Shown piece by piece: positions 8,155 through 15,343 of a stretch of DNA of 16,152 nt. The DNA is from CAYUBI01 sp964443005 (GTDB lineage Bacteria; Margulisbacteria; Riflemargulisbacteria; GWF2-35-9; CAYUBI01). The notes under the pieces are model-generated. The model ran no database searches and was not told where the DNA came from. It saw only the letters and a list, made by a program, of their open reading frames with translations. The first letter of the stretch is position 1. Every line of letters starts with the position of its first letter. Both the position numbers and the translations under genes were made by a program. The DNA lies in contig CAYUBI010000053.1 in NCBI GenBank assembly GCA_964443005.1, forward strand, positions 1-16,152. Direction: 5' to 3'.

Positions 8155-8721
8155 TTATTCTTCTACTACCTGGTTTTGTGCGGAATGAACAAGGTTTTCT
8201 AATTTGTCTAAGGTTTTATCAACATAAGCCAATACTACAGCCATTACAGCAAAGAAGTTTTGTGAATACCTGTATTTTCCAAGTTCAACTTCTTCAATTA
8301 ATCCTTCATGAACAGCGCTTTGAGTCATTGCATCACAGAGTAAATTATTATAAACTTTGGGTTGGCCATCAATAATATCTCCTACATAATATTCTTTTTC
8401 ATAAAATAAGCGTGTTTCCTCTCTAATATCTAACTTAAGTCTTTTTTCTGGTTTCAAATTGACCAAATCTGCCAAAGCATCTAATCCACGATCAACAACA
8501 TCCTTTTTTTCTTCTGAGTTTCGCGGAAACTGGCGTGTATCTACGAGTACAGTAATTTGATTTTTATTGTCTGAAGATTCAATCTTTTTAAGTTGAATCG
8601 CTTCTTTTTTCTCGATAGTTTGATTAAGTCCTACTCTAACAGTTTCCAAGTCTAATACGTTTTTTGCAAAATTGTCGTCCATATCTGGCAGGTTTTCTAA
8701 ATTTATTAGATCATCATTCAT
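8155..8721 (-). CDS. Hypothetical protein, longer member of a local paralog pair
   Basis: This 188-residue protein is unrecognised. Residues 1-50 are an acidic, Asn/Asp/Glu-rich extension not found in its neighbour. Residues 55-165 form the shared domain: ITVLVDTRQF, then GLDALADLVNLKPEKRLKLD, then RLFYEKEYYVGDIIDGQP at 104-121, then LLCDAMTQSAVHEGLIEE and GKYRYS. The C-terminus has a rather hydrophobic segment (FFAVMAVVLAYV, 156-167), too short for a sure membrane helix, followed by a charged helix. I chose the ATG at 8721 because AGAGGTG lies just upstream with normal spacing; the frame could extend to 8790, but that start has no ribosome site and would overlap the promoter. It is the first gene of a two-gene operon divergent from aroC. 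Function is unknown. Confidence 0.82.
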   Translation of the reverse strand: MNDDLINLENLPDMDDNFAKNVLDLETVRVGLNQTIEKKEAIQLKKIESSDNKNQITVLVDTRQFPRNSEEKKDVVDRGLDALADLVNLKPEKRLKLDIREETRLFYEKEYYVGDIIDGQPKVYNNLLCDAMTQSAVHEGLIEEVELGKYRYSQNFFAVMAVVLAYVDKTLDKLENLVHSAQNQVVEE

Positions 8722-8758
8722 TCCGACACCTCTTTTCTTTAGTGTTGTGCTCATTAAA

Positions 8759-8775
8759 TGGAAGTTTATCTTCCA
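8759..8775. promoter_or_regulatory. Perfect inverted repeat overlapping the -10 box of the paralog operon
   Basis: TGGAAG at 8759-8764 and CTTCCA at 8770-8775 form a perfect six-base inverted repeat with a five-base spacer. It covers the predicted -10 box at 8763-8768, a position typical of repressor operators. As RNA it could also fold as a small hairpin, but it lies at the transcription start rather than inside the leader. The binding protein is unknown. Confidence 0.3.
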
Positions 8776-8790
8776 GAATTTCAATGTCAC
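8763..8790 (-). promoter_or_regulatory. Predicted promoter of the two-gene paralog operon
   Basis: Read on the minus strand, GTGACA at 8790-8785 (5 of 6 to TTGACA) is followed after 16 bases by TAAACT at 8768-8763 (4 of 6 to TATAAT). Transcription would begin near 8756, giving a leader of about 35 bases containing the AGAGGTG ribosome site. The boxes are imperfect, so the call is moderate. Confidence 0.35.
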
Positions 8791-8839
8791 ACTTTAGTTA
8801 TGCCCCTTTTTGTTGTTTTCAAACATTATTAATAATACA

Positions 8840-8869
8840 TTCGCCAATATAATATTTTTATACTATAAT
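8840..8869 (+). promoter_or_regulatory. Predicted aroC promoter giving a leaderless or nearly leaderless transcript
   Basis: A perfect TATAAT at 8864-8869 ends only six bases before the aroC ATG at 8876, so the expected transcription start falls on or next to the start codon. The -35 region is weak (TTCGCC at 8840-8845, 18-base spacing). TATACT at 8859-8864 is an alternative -10 box. No Shine-Dalgarno sequence is present in the AT-only bases before the ATG, which agrees with leaderless initiation. Confidence 0.45.
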
Positions 8870-8875
8870 TTAAAT

Positions 8876-10036
8876 ATGTTACGATATTTAACTGCAGGCG
8901 AATCACACGGAAAAGCATTGATAACAATTCTCGAAGGCGTACCTGCTAACGTAGACATTAATGCAGAATTAATTAACAAAGAGTTGCGCCGTCGTCAAAA
9001 AGGATATGGTCGTGGCAGCCGAATGCTTATTGAGTCTGATGAAGTTGAAATTCTTTCAGGTGTGCGTCATGGAAAATCGTTAGGAAGCCCTATTGCCTTA
9101 ATGATCAAGAATATTGATTATGAAAAATGGGAAGCGATTATGGCGATTGAGCCTTTGTCAGAGGAGCTTCAGCGAACAATCAAAAAAGTTACCCAACTTC
9201 GGCCGGGTCATGCGGATTATCCTGGCGTTGTTAAATATCATCAGGATGATATTCGAAATATTCTTGAGCGCAGCAGTGCACGCGAAACTGCGATGCGTGT
9301 GGCAGTTGGGGCTGTTGCTAAAGCAATTTTAGCTCCTTTAAATATTTATATTTTTAGCCATGTTACAAATATTGGCGGCATTGAAATTAAACCCCATGTG
9401 ATTACGGATGTTTTTAAATTAGAAGAAATGACAGCAGAATCAGAGGTTCGATGTATAGATGCTAAAATTTCTAATAAAATGATGGAGCGAATTTCGCTTG
9501 CAAAAAGCGAAGGGGTGAGTGTGGGTGGAAAATTTGAGGTAGTAGTCAATGGTATACCTGTTGGGCTCGGCTCTCACGTACATTGGGATCGGCGGCTAGA
9601 TGGCAGGCTTGGGCACGTGATTATGTCCATTCAAGGAGTCAAAGCTGTAGAAATTGGGCTTGGGATAGGCTCTGCTTATTTGGACGGTCGAAAAGTTCAT
9701 GATGAATTTTTTATGGATGGAAAAAATGTTAGACGTCGAAGCAATCACGCGGGTGGATTAGAGGGTGGGATGACAAACGGTGAACCGTTAATATTAATTG
9801 GTACCATGAAACCAATTCCAACAATGATACAAAGTTTGCCTTCTGTTGATTTTTCAACCTTAACTGATACTACAGCGCATGTCGAACGTGCTGACGTGTG
9901 TGCTGTTCCTGCTGCTGGCGTTGTAGCCGAAGCTGTAGTTGCTATTGAATTAGTTTGTGCTATTCAAGAAAAATTTGGTGGAGATCATCTTGATGAGCTT
10001 TTAAGTCGCATACCTAACGCCGATCATTGTAAATAA
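8876..10036 (+). CDS. aroC: Chorismate synthase
   Basis: AroC performs the last shikimate-pathway step, converting EPSP to chorismate with reduced FMN as a catalytic cofactor, to feed aromatic amino acids, folate and quinones. The 386-residue protein begins MLRYLTAGESHGKAL, the family signature with the active-site histidine. Other conserved stretches are RRQKGYGRGSRM, ERSSARETAMRVAVGA, GRLGHVIMSIQGVKAVEIG, SNHAGGLEGGMTNGEPL and VERADVCAVPAAGVVAEA; all expected FMN and substrate regions are intact. The ATG at 8876 places GESHGK at the usual distance from the N-terminus; the open frame extends upstream to 8810 but only through AT-rich promoter sequence. It is a single gene, divergent from the paralog pair and convergent with the lptG/F gene, whose 3' end it overlaps by 23 bases. 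No other shikimate gene is nearby. Confidence 0.97.
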   Translation: MLRYLTAGESHGKALITILEGVPANVDINAELINKELRRRQKGYGRGSRMLIESDEVEILSGVRHGKSLGSPIALMIKNIDYEKWEAIMAIEPLSEELQRTIKKVTQLRPGHADYPGVVKYHQDDIRNILERSSARETAMRVAVGAVAKAILAPLNIYIFSHVTNIGGIEIKPHVITDVFKLEEMTAESEVRCIDAKISNKMMERISLAKSEGVSVGGKFEVVVNGIPVGLGSHVHWDRRLDGRLGHVIMSIQGVKAVEIGLGIGSAYLDGRKVHDEFFMDGKNVRRRSNHAGGLEGGMTNGEPLILIGTMKPIPTMIQSLPSVDFSTLTDTTAHVERADVCAVPAAGVVAEAVVAIELVCAIQEKFGGDHLDELLSRIPNADHCK

Positions 10037-11108
10037 AGATTAATCCTGCACTTCCAATGATCAAATTAGGTAACCAGGCTGCCAGTATAGCAGGTAGGGT
10101 TCCTGCAAGGCCTAGCCATTCACTAACTGCAACTAATACATAATAAATAATTACGACCAATAAGGTTAATCCAATACCTACAGAATTGGATTGACGTTGA
10201 GGTTTTTGGCCCAAGGGTGCGCCGAGTAGCGTAAAAATAACACAAGCAAATGGAATTGATATTTTCATGTACAGTTTCACTTTATACTTTAATACATCAG
10301 TTCCTGATTTTTCTTTAATTTCAATATGCTTCTTAAGTTGAAAATAATTTAGCATATTTGGATCAACTGGATTCATTGCAACATTAAAATCTGTTAGGTT
10401 GTATGAAATATTTACGAGTTCTTCGCTAAATTTAACGCGCGTCAGCTCTTTTTGGCCGTGAATATCAAACAGATACATAATCCCATTATAAAACCGCCAT
10501 CCGCGATTTGGAGAAAACACCCCTACTGCAGCATGAATTGTTCGATTAAGTACACCCTCAGTGTATTCTAGAATGGTTACGTCTTTCATGACTCCATTTT
10601 CTACAACGCGAGCATTAATGGATCGCATTAAAAATCCATTTTCATATTCAGGAATCGACACATTTGTTAATATTTTGGGACGATACGTACTTTGTGCACG
10701 GTTAATGATTTCCTCTGATAATCGGTTAGATTTGGGTACAATGGCTTCATTAAATAAAATTGTTAGAATACTTATCATGAATCCAATAATGAGTGCTGGC
10801 CATAATAAGCGACGAAAAGGAATTCCGCTTGCCAAAAATGCTGTAATTTCGCTATCGCTGGACAGTCGTCCAAAACTTTGAAACGCAGCTAACAGTATAG
10901 CTGTTGGAAAAGTATAAACAATGACTTGTGGCATTCGAAACCAAAAAAGCAAAAAAACTGTTTTGATATCTAGGCCTAAGCGGCTAGCATCTCCTATTAG
11001 ATTAGGTAAGATTCCAATTCCAGCAGAAATTGCAGAAAAAGCAATAACGCCAAATAAAAACACGGATAGAAATTCTTGAGCAATGTAGCGGTCTAAAATC
11101 TTTATCAT
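10014..11108 (-). CDS. LPS-export permease of the LptF/LptG (YjgP/YjgQ) family
   Basis: This 364-residue inner-membrane protein should be the permease that, with LptB, extracts lipopolysaccharide from the inner membrane for transport to the outer membrane. It begins with the family pattern MIKILDRYIAQEFLSVFLFG. Three membrane helices lie in the first 120 residues, then a periplasmic jellyroll domain of about 140 residues (from about KSNRLSEEII), then three C-terminal helices starting at about IPFACVIFTLLGAPLG. The proline- and glycine-rich PLGQKPQRQSNSVGIG loop between them is typical. Only one such gene is present here, so I cannot say whether it is LptF, LptG or a homodimer-forming version. 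Its ATG overlaps the lptB stop by one base, which strongly links the two. It is the last gene of the nine-gene block. Confidence 0.92.
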   Translation of the reverse strand: MIKILDRYIAQEFLSVFLFGVIAFSAISAGIGILPNLIGDASRLGLDIKTVFLLFWFRMPQVIVYTFPTAILLAAFQSFGRLSSDSEITAFLASGIPFRRLLWPALIIGFMISILTILFNEAIVPKSNRLSEEIINRAQSTYRPKILTNVSIPEYENGFLMRSINARVVENGVMKDVTILEYTEGVLNRTIHAAVGVFSPNRGWRFYNGIMYLFDIHGQKELTRVKFSEELVNISYNLTDFNVAMNPVDPNMLNYFQLKKHIEIKEKSGTDVLKYKVKLYMKISIPFACVIFTLLGAPLGQKPQRQSNSVGIGLTLLVVIIYYVLVAVSEWLGLAGTLPAILAAWLPNLIIGSAGLIFIYNDRR

Positions 11109-11827
11109 TAAAACTTAAAAGCATCTCCAAAATATTTTTCACGTGCTAAAGGATCCTTAGATAAGGTTTTTGAATTGCCCTGTGTTAGAACTCTTCCATC
11201 ATGAATAATGTAAGCCCGATCGGTAATGGATAAGGTTTCTCTGACATTATGATCTGTAATTAAAACGCCAATATTCATAGATTTAAGATGCCTGATAATG
11301 TCTTGAATATCATGAACAGCCATTGGGTCAATGCCTGCAAACGGTTCATCAAGTAAAATAAATGAAGGTTGAGTTGCTAAAGCTCGAACGATTTCAACTC
11401 TGCGTTTTTCCCCACCAGATAATTCATATCCTTTTTGTTTTCGTAAATGTGTAATTTTCATTTCATCTAATAATTCAGTTAAGCGTGAAGCATAATCTGC
11501 TTTTTTAATTGTTCCTAAGACTTCCCATAAAATATATATATTTTCTTCAACTGTAAGTTTTCGAAAAATCGAGGATTCTTGAGGCAAATATCCAATACCT
11601 TTAAGTCCTCGTTTATGCATAGGAAGCCGTGTAATTTCGTTATTATCTAAAAATATTTGACCTTCATTGGGCTTGACGAGTCCAATAATCATATAAAACG
11701 TTGTAGTTTTTCCAGCTCCGTTAGGGCCTAATAATCCAACGATTTCACCTTTACTAACTTCAATGTCAATATGATTGACTGCAGTTTTTTGACGAAATCG
11801 TTTGACAAGGCCTGTAGTTCGAATCAT
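11108..11827 (-). CDS. lptB: LPS export ABC transporter ATP-binding protein
   Basis: LptB powers LPS extraction by binding and hydrolysing ATP on the cytoplasmic side of the LptFG permease. The 239-residue sequence has Walker A GPNGAGKTT at 34-42, a Q-loop (YLPQESSIFRKLTVEENI), the ABC signature LSGGEKRRVEIVRAL near 138, Walker B FILLDEPFAGIDP near 157 and the H-loop ITDHN. The LSGGEKRR signature and FAGIDPMAV are characteristic of LptB rather than of amino acid ABC transporters. Length is normal. The ATG directly follows the efp stop with no gap, and the 3' end overlaps the permease gene by one base. No lptA or lptC gene lies between them. No separate ribosome site is obvious, so translation is probably coupled to efp. 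Confidence 0.96.
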   Translation of the reverse strand: MIRTTGLVKRFRQKTAVNHIDIEVSKGEIVGLLGPNGAGKTTTFYMIIGLVKPNEGQIFLDNNEITRLPMHKRGLKGIGYLPQESSIFRKLTVEENIYILWEVLGTIKKADYASRLTELLDEMKITHLRKQKGYELSGGEKRRVEIVRALATQPSFILLDEPFAGIDPMAVHDIQDIIRHLKSMNIGVLITDHNVRETLSITDRAYIIHDGRVLTQGNSKTLSKDPLAREKYFGDAFKF

Positions 11828-12385
11828 TTATGCGCGCTCAAGATACTCACCTGTTCGTGTGTCAACTCGAATTACATCATCTGTATTACAAAAAATTGGA
11901 ACCTGAATTTCATATCCAGTTTCCAGAGTAGCGGCTTTCATCACTTTTCCAGAAGTATTTGAGCGAACCGCATTTTCGGTATACGTAATTTTCAGTTCCA
12001 CACTTGAGGGCATTTCAACGCTAATCGCAGTACCTTCGTAAAAAAACATATCTAAGAACATATCATCTGTCAGATAATTAAGATTATCGCCTAAATCGTC
12101 TCTGGACAACTCAATTTGTTCGTATTCTTCTTGATCCATAAATGTAAATGTATTGTTTGATTTGTATAAAAATTGAACTTGTTTTTTGTCTAAACGAACA
12201 TCATTTAATTTGTCATCTGGTTTATATACTGCTTCAGATGTGGATCCTGTTGTCAAATTTTTCAGTTTAAATTTAACAACAGAGCCAGTGCGTGCTCCCT
12301 TGTTTTTTACTGCTTGAGTAATCAGTAAAAGATCACTTCCTAATTTCATTATATTTCCTGTTCGAAAATCCTGAGCTTCTTTCAT
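11828..12385 (-). CDS. efp: Elongation factor P, arginine-32 type
   Basis: EF-P enters the ribosome E site and relieves stalling at polyproline stretches. The 185-residue protein has the three-domain EF-P layout: the KOW-like N-domain from DFRTGNIMKLG, the OB domain near 65-125 with TFMDQEEYEQIEL, and the C-terminal OB domain ending with the family signature (VPIFCNTDDVIRVDTRTGEY). The tip of domain I reads NKGARTGSVVK, which places arginine exactly at residue 32. This is the position rhamnosylated by EarP in Pseudomonas and Shewanella, whereas E. coli-type EF-P carries a lysine at the tip. The alignment with TxRSGRNAAIVK of Shewanella-type EF-P runs without gaps to VK at 37-38. The gene follows earP by 4 bases, and its GGAGTG ribosome site lies in the end of earP. 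Confidence 0.97.
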   Translation of the reverse strand: MKEAQDFRTGNIMKLGSDLLLITQAVKNKGARTGSVVKFKLKNLTTGSTSEAVYKPDDKLNDVRLDKKQVQFLYKSNNTFTFMDQEEYEQIELSRDDLGDNLNYLTDDMFLDMFFYEGTAISVEMPSSVELKITYTENAVRSNTSGKVMKAATLETGYEIQVPIFCNTDDVIRVDTRTGEYLERA

Positions 12386-12389
12386 AACA

Positions 12390-13550
12390 TCACTCCATAT
12401 TCATGAATTGGTTTATAAACGGGATAAGTTGTACCATCAAATCATGGTTTACGCTAACCTCCTGCCTAAAACGAAGACTATCATAGCCTATTTTGCTAAG
12501 ATTTTCAAAGAAAAAATCAAAGTTTTGTTCCTTGCCTTGTGTGATTGCATCTTGATCACGATCATTGAATTCTAATAAAAGGCGCGAATAATTTTCTAAA
12601 ATGTTGATATTCGATACAAATGGCGCAAATAAATCAAGAAAGCTTTTTACTTTTACCAAATGTTCCTGATCTTTTTGGCAATAAGCATGCCATATGAATG
12701 GATGTCCTGCAAGAATGGCTCCAACTAAAGATTCTTCTCCGCGAACAATATTAAAATCACAAGCGCATAAAAGGCGATCATAGTGTAGTTGTTCAATCAT
12801 TGGAATGAATGTAACGTGAATCAATCCTATTTGAAAATAGGTTTTCGTTATTGTTTTTACTTGAATTTTTTGTATTAACCATTGCAAGCTAGCTTGGCTT
12901 TTTTCTCCACACACAATGATCAAAATAGGTCGACAAAGCTTAAGCAATGAATCGATGAGTGCTCGAAAATTATGTTCATAGGAAAAAATAGATCCAATTA
13001 ATGGCGTTATCGCAAGTACTTTTTTTAAATTAGGATGTGACATTAAAGTTTTGAAAAATTGTAATCGATCGTTATTTAACAGCGGCGTATAACGACTAGG
13101 TTCAATGAGAACTCCACCGGTTCCTTTATAAAATCCAGGCATAATAAAAAATTTTCTGCATATTGTACTATCAAGTAGCGATGGTTTTTGATGATATTCT
13201 ATAGCCCAGGGCTCAAGAGAAAGATGTTCAATATTTAAAATCAATTGCGTATGATGATAGGCTAAATTTAAAATAGAATCTGGAATATGACAACCTAAGG
13301 TTTGAATAAGAATTGTTGGAGATTTTAGATAATCATTTTCATAAGCTTCATGTGTTTCAAAAAACGGAAACAAGTTATAAATTTCTTTTGTTGCAGGTTG
13401 TGTGGAACAGAGTTTAATTTCTAGCTTAGGCCACTGATGAGTGAAAAGTCGTGCTAAACGACAAGCAAATCCAACATCTCCATAATTATCAATGAGTTCA
13501 TACCAAATATGAATTGCACCAATAAAGGGAAGGAATTGACTCAAACCCAT
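12390..13550 (-). CDS. earP: EF-P arginine rhamnosyltransferase EarP
   Basis: EarP is an inverting glycosyltransferase (GT104 family) that transfers rhamnose from dTDP-beta-L-rhamnose to arginine 32 of EF-P, activating it. The 386-residue sequence begins with IHIWYELIDNYGDVGFACRL, the EarP signature containing D21 and D25, spaced like catalytic D13 and D17 of the Pseudomonas enzymes. The expected NIEHLSLEPWAIEYH, FFIMPGFYKGTGGVLIEP and DFNIVRGEESLVGAILAG motifs follow; the glutamate of RGEES near residue 270 is the likely donor-binding acid. The ATG at 13550 overlaps the upstream yggT by 10 bases. The gene lies directly before its substrate gene efp. Known mainly from beta- and gamma-proteobacteria, it is notable in a SepF-encoding genome. 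The dTDP-rhamnose synthesis genes are not in this window. Confidence 0.93.
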   Translation of the reverse strand: MGLSQFLPFIGAIHIWYELIDNYGDVGFACRLARLFTHQWPKLEIKLCSTQPATKEIYNLFPFFETHEAYENDYLKSPTILIQTLGCHIPDSILNLAYHHTQLILNIEHLSLEPWAIEYHQKPSLLDSTICRKFFIMPGFYKGTGGVLIEPSRYTPLLNNDRLQFFKTLMSHPNLKKVLAITPLIGSIFSYEHNFRALIDSLLKLCRPILIIVCGEKSQASLQWLIQKIQVKTITKTYFQIGLIHVTFIPMIEQLHYDRLLCACDFNIVRGEESLVGAILAGHPFIWHAYCQKDQEHLVKVKSFLDLFAPFVSNINILENYSRLLLEFNDRDQDAITQGKEQNFDFFFENLSKIGYDSLRFRQEVSVNHDLMVQLIPFINQFMNME

Positions 13551-13822
13551 CCTATAATTGTCATGATGAGTGGTTCAATAAGATAAAAAAATGATAACAA
13601 ACAAAGAATGGGAGATAAATCTAATCCAAGCGTAATCATTCCCTGAAAAGGTTTAACTAATTTATTGGTTAACAAAAAAAATATTTTTTCAATAGGATGT
13701 TGACGAATTCGAATGACGTTAGTTGATTGTTTTATGCCAATAAAAAATCGAATGATTAGTAATATGTAAATTATTTTAAATAGGATACTTAACACACTGC
13801 CAATAGGCAATGTAAGTGCCAT
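13541..13822 (-). CDS. YggT family membrane protein, second copy
   Basis: This 93-residue protein is a small YggT-family membrane protein of unknown molecular role, often found near FtsZ/SepF division genes. Two hydrophobic stretches are visible, about residues 9-28 (VLSILFKIIYILLIIRFFIG) and 70-90 (PILCLLSFFYLIEPLIMTII), separated by a linker holding the KPFQGMI-type sequence typical of the family. It is more divergent than the copy just upstream (family P-Y/F and R positions are partly replaced) and is not simply a duplicate. It starts one base inside the upstream copy's stop and its end overlaps earP, so translation is coupled. Confidence 0.83.
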   Translation of the reverse strand: MALTLPIGSVLSILFKIIYILLIIRFFIGIKQSTNVIRIRQHPIEKIFFLLTNKLVKPFQGMITLGLDLSPILCLLSFFYLIEPLIMTIIGWV

Positions 13823-14079
13823 TAGAAAAAAAGAATTTTCATAACAATAGTCCGAATGACGCTGAGTACGATTAAGGCTACTATGGGTGAAAAATCCATA
13901 CCACCGAATTGAAGCGGTAACTGCTTAAATAAATTTAGATAGGGATCCGTTGCTTGCTTGAGCCGAAGAATAAGTGGATGATAAGCATCATGCGGCAACC
14001 ATGTAATAACAATCCGTGCCAAAAGGAGAAAGTTATAGATGTTAAAGCAAAGACCGACAATACCTGCAATAGTGTTCAT
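13822..14079 (-). CDS. yggT: YggT family membrane protein, first copy
   Basis: This 85-residue integral membrane protein shows the classical YggT pattern: a first helix at about 7-27, then ARIVITWLP and TDPYLNLFKQLP, then a second helix near 63-83 starting at FSPIVALIVL. Members of this family are commonly encoded with yggS, sepF and proC and have been linked to cell division, membrane shape and osmotic tolerance, but no biochemical activity is established. Its ATG overlaps the proC stop by 4 bases (ATGA) and its stop overlaps the second copy by one base. Two copies in tandem agree with the family's occurrence as one- or two-unit proteins. Confidence 0.9.
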   Translation of the reverse strand: MNTIAGIVGLCFNIYNFLLLARIVITWLPHDAYHPLILRLKQATDPYLNLFKQLPLQFGGMDFSPIVALIVLSVIRTIVMKILFF

Positions 14080-14894
14080 TTGAAATCTCCTAACTCAATA
14101 GATCTATTATATGCGGCTTCGATGGTTTGAGCAATAATTTCATGAAATTGATGTGTTTGAAGTTTTGCTAATCCAGCCAGGGTTGTTCCTGCAGGAGAGG
14201 AAACATCTGCAATAAGTTGTTCAGCTGTTTTATTAGTTTCAATCAACATTTTGCCTGCACCTATCAATGTTTGTGCACATAACTGGTGTGCTTGGGTTTG
14301 TGATAATCCTTTGGTTACTGCAGCCATTATCATTTCATTAGCAAAATGATACACAAATGCTGGACCACTTCCACTTAATGCAGTGACTGCGTTCATCAGG
14401 TCCTCATTCATTTCAAGTACTTGCCCAACAGCGGAAAATAATCGAAGAATATAATGTCGATTGATGTCTGTGATGTAGGGATTAAATGAAATTGCAGACA
14501 TGCCTGCTAATACCAATGCCGGAGTATTTGGCATAACCCGGACAATTTGATGGGTTGCAGATAATATTTGTTGAAAAGATGACAATGTTTTTCCTGCTAA
14601 AATAGAGATGAGACAATGATGATTTTCAAGATAAGGATTTAGTTTGGCAAGAAGTTCGTTGCACTGCTGAGGTTTAATTGCTAGTAAAATTAATGACGTT
14701 TTTGTACTCAATTGTTCAAGAGAAACAGATTTAATCTGATACGTGTTATAAATATAAGTAACTCGTTCTGGATTAATTTCATGAATGATTACAGAATCAG
14801 GTGCAAGACATTTTGTTTGAAGCCCTCCTTTGATAAGGGCTTCGGCCATTTTTCCTGCACCAATAATTCCAAGAGGAAAAGTTTGTGAGCTCAT
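14076..14894 (-). CDS. proC: Pyrroline-5-carboxylate reductase
   Basis: ProC reduces pyrroline-5-carboxylate to proline with NAD(P)H, the last step of proline synthesis. The 272-residue protein starts with the Rossmann motif GIIGAGKMAEALIKGGL at 8-24. It continues with LLAIKPQQ, VRVMPNTPALVLAGM and, in the dimer-forming C-terminal domain, the family signature around ALSGSGPAFVYHFANEM and DVSSPAGTTLAGL, which holds the substrate-binding residues. Length is normal. It overlaps sepF by 4 bases and yggT by 4 bases. Its place next to yggS and sepF is the widely conserved arrangement in Gram-positive bacteria and Cyanobacteria. Its proximity to EF-P, which acts on polyproline, is probably coincidental. 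Confidence 0.97.
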   Translation of the reverse strand: MSSQTFPLGIIGAGKMAEALIKGGLQTKCLAPDSVIIHEINPERVTYIYNTYQIKSVSLEQLSTKTSLILLAIKPQQCNELLAKLNPYLENHHCLISILAGKTLSSFQQILSATHQIVRVMPNTPALVLAGMSAISFNPYITDINRHYILRLFSAVGQVLEMNEDLMNAVTALSGSGPAFVYHFANEMIMAAVTKGLSQTQAHQLCAQTLIGAGKMLIETNKTAEQLIADVSSPAGTTLAGLAKLQTHQFHEIIAQTIEAAYNRSIELGDFK

Positions 14895-15343
14895 CTGTTA
14901 GGTGTTGTTGGCTGAAAAAGTGGAAATTCTGTGTTCTCTGATGATAGTGGTTTGTCTGCTGTATGTTCGGGTTGAGAAATAATTTTTGTTTGTTCAGGCG
15001 TAAACAAGAAAATATGATCTGCAATTTTTTGCATGTTTCCATTTAAAGCATAGGTTGTTCCACAAATAAAATCAATAATTCGTTTAGATACATGGCTATC
15101 TAACCCTTTTAAATTAACAATAACAGGATAGTCCTCACGTAAATATTGTGCGATGTCCATTGATTCTTCATAAATTTTTGGCTCGAAAACCATAATTGAA
15201 GAGGTCCATTTTTTTTTGGCTAAATTTAAAGAAGTATTAGTCGTTTTTATAGATTGTTTTTTTTGCTTTTCATTGATGGAAGTATCGTCCTCAATTGGCT
15301 CTAATCCCATAATAATTTTTGTTTTCTCCCATAAATCATTCAT
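14891..15343 (-). CDS. sepF: Cell division protein SepF
   Basis: SepF binds the C-terminal tail of FtsZ and tethers or bundles its filaments at the division septum. The 150-residue protein has the expected layout: a short N-terminal helix (MNDLWEKTKIIMGL) that could anchor to the membrane, a variable polar linker (about 17-52), then the conserved DUF552 domain. Visible in that domain are VFEPKIYEESMDIAQYLRE, PVIVNLKGLD, SKRIIDFICGTTYALNG and ADHIFLFTP, all close to the family pattern. It overlaps yggS by 8 bases and proC by 4. SepF is absent from Proteobacteria and most Bacteroidetes, so it is the strongest lineage hint in the window. Confidence 0.95.
   Translation of the reverse strand: MNDLWEKTKIIMGLEPIEDDTSINEKQKKQSIKTTNTSLNLAKKKWTSSIMVFEPKIYEESMDIAQYLREDYPVIVNLKGLDSHVSKRIIDFICGTTYALNGNMQKIADHIFLFTPEQTKIISQPEHTADKPLSSENTEFPLFQPTTPNR

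Noticed and set aside
10561..10881. 106-residue + strand open frame opposite the LPS permease gene
   Set aside because: No family features or ribosome site, and the opposite strand encodes a complete, well-conserved permease.
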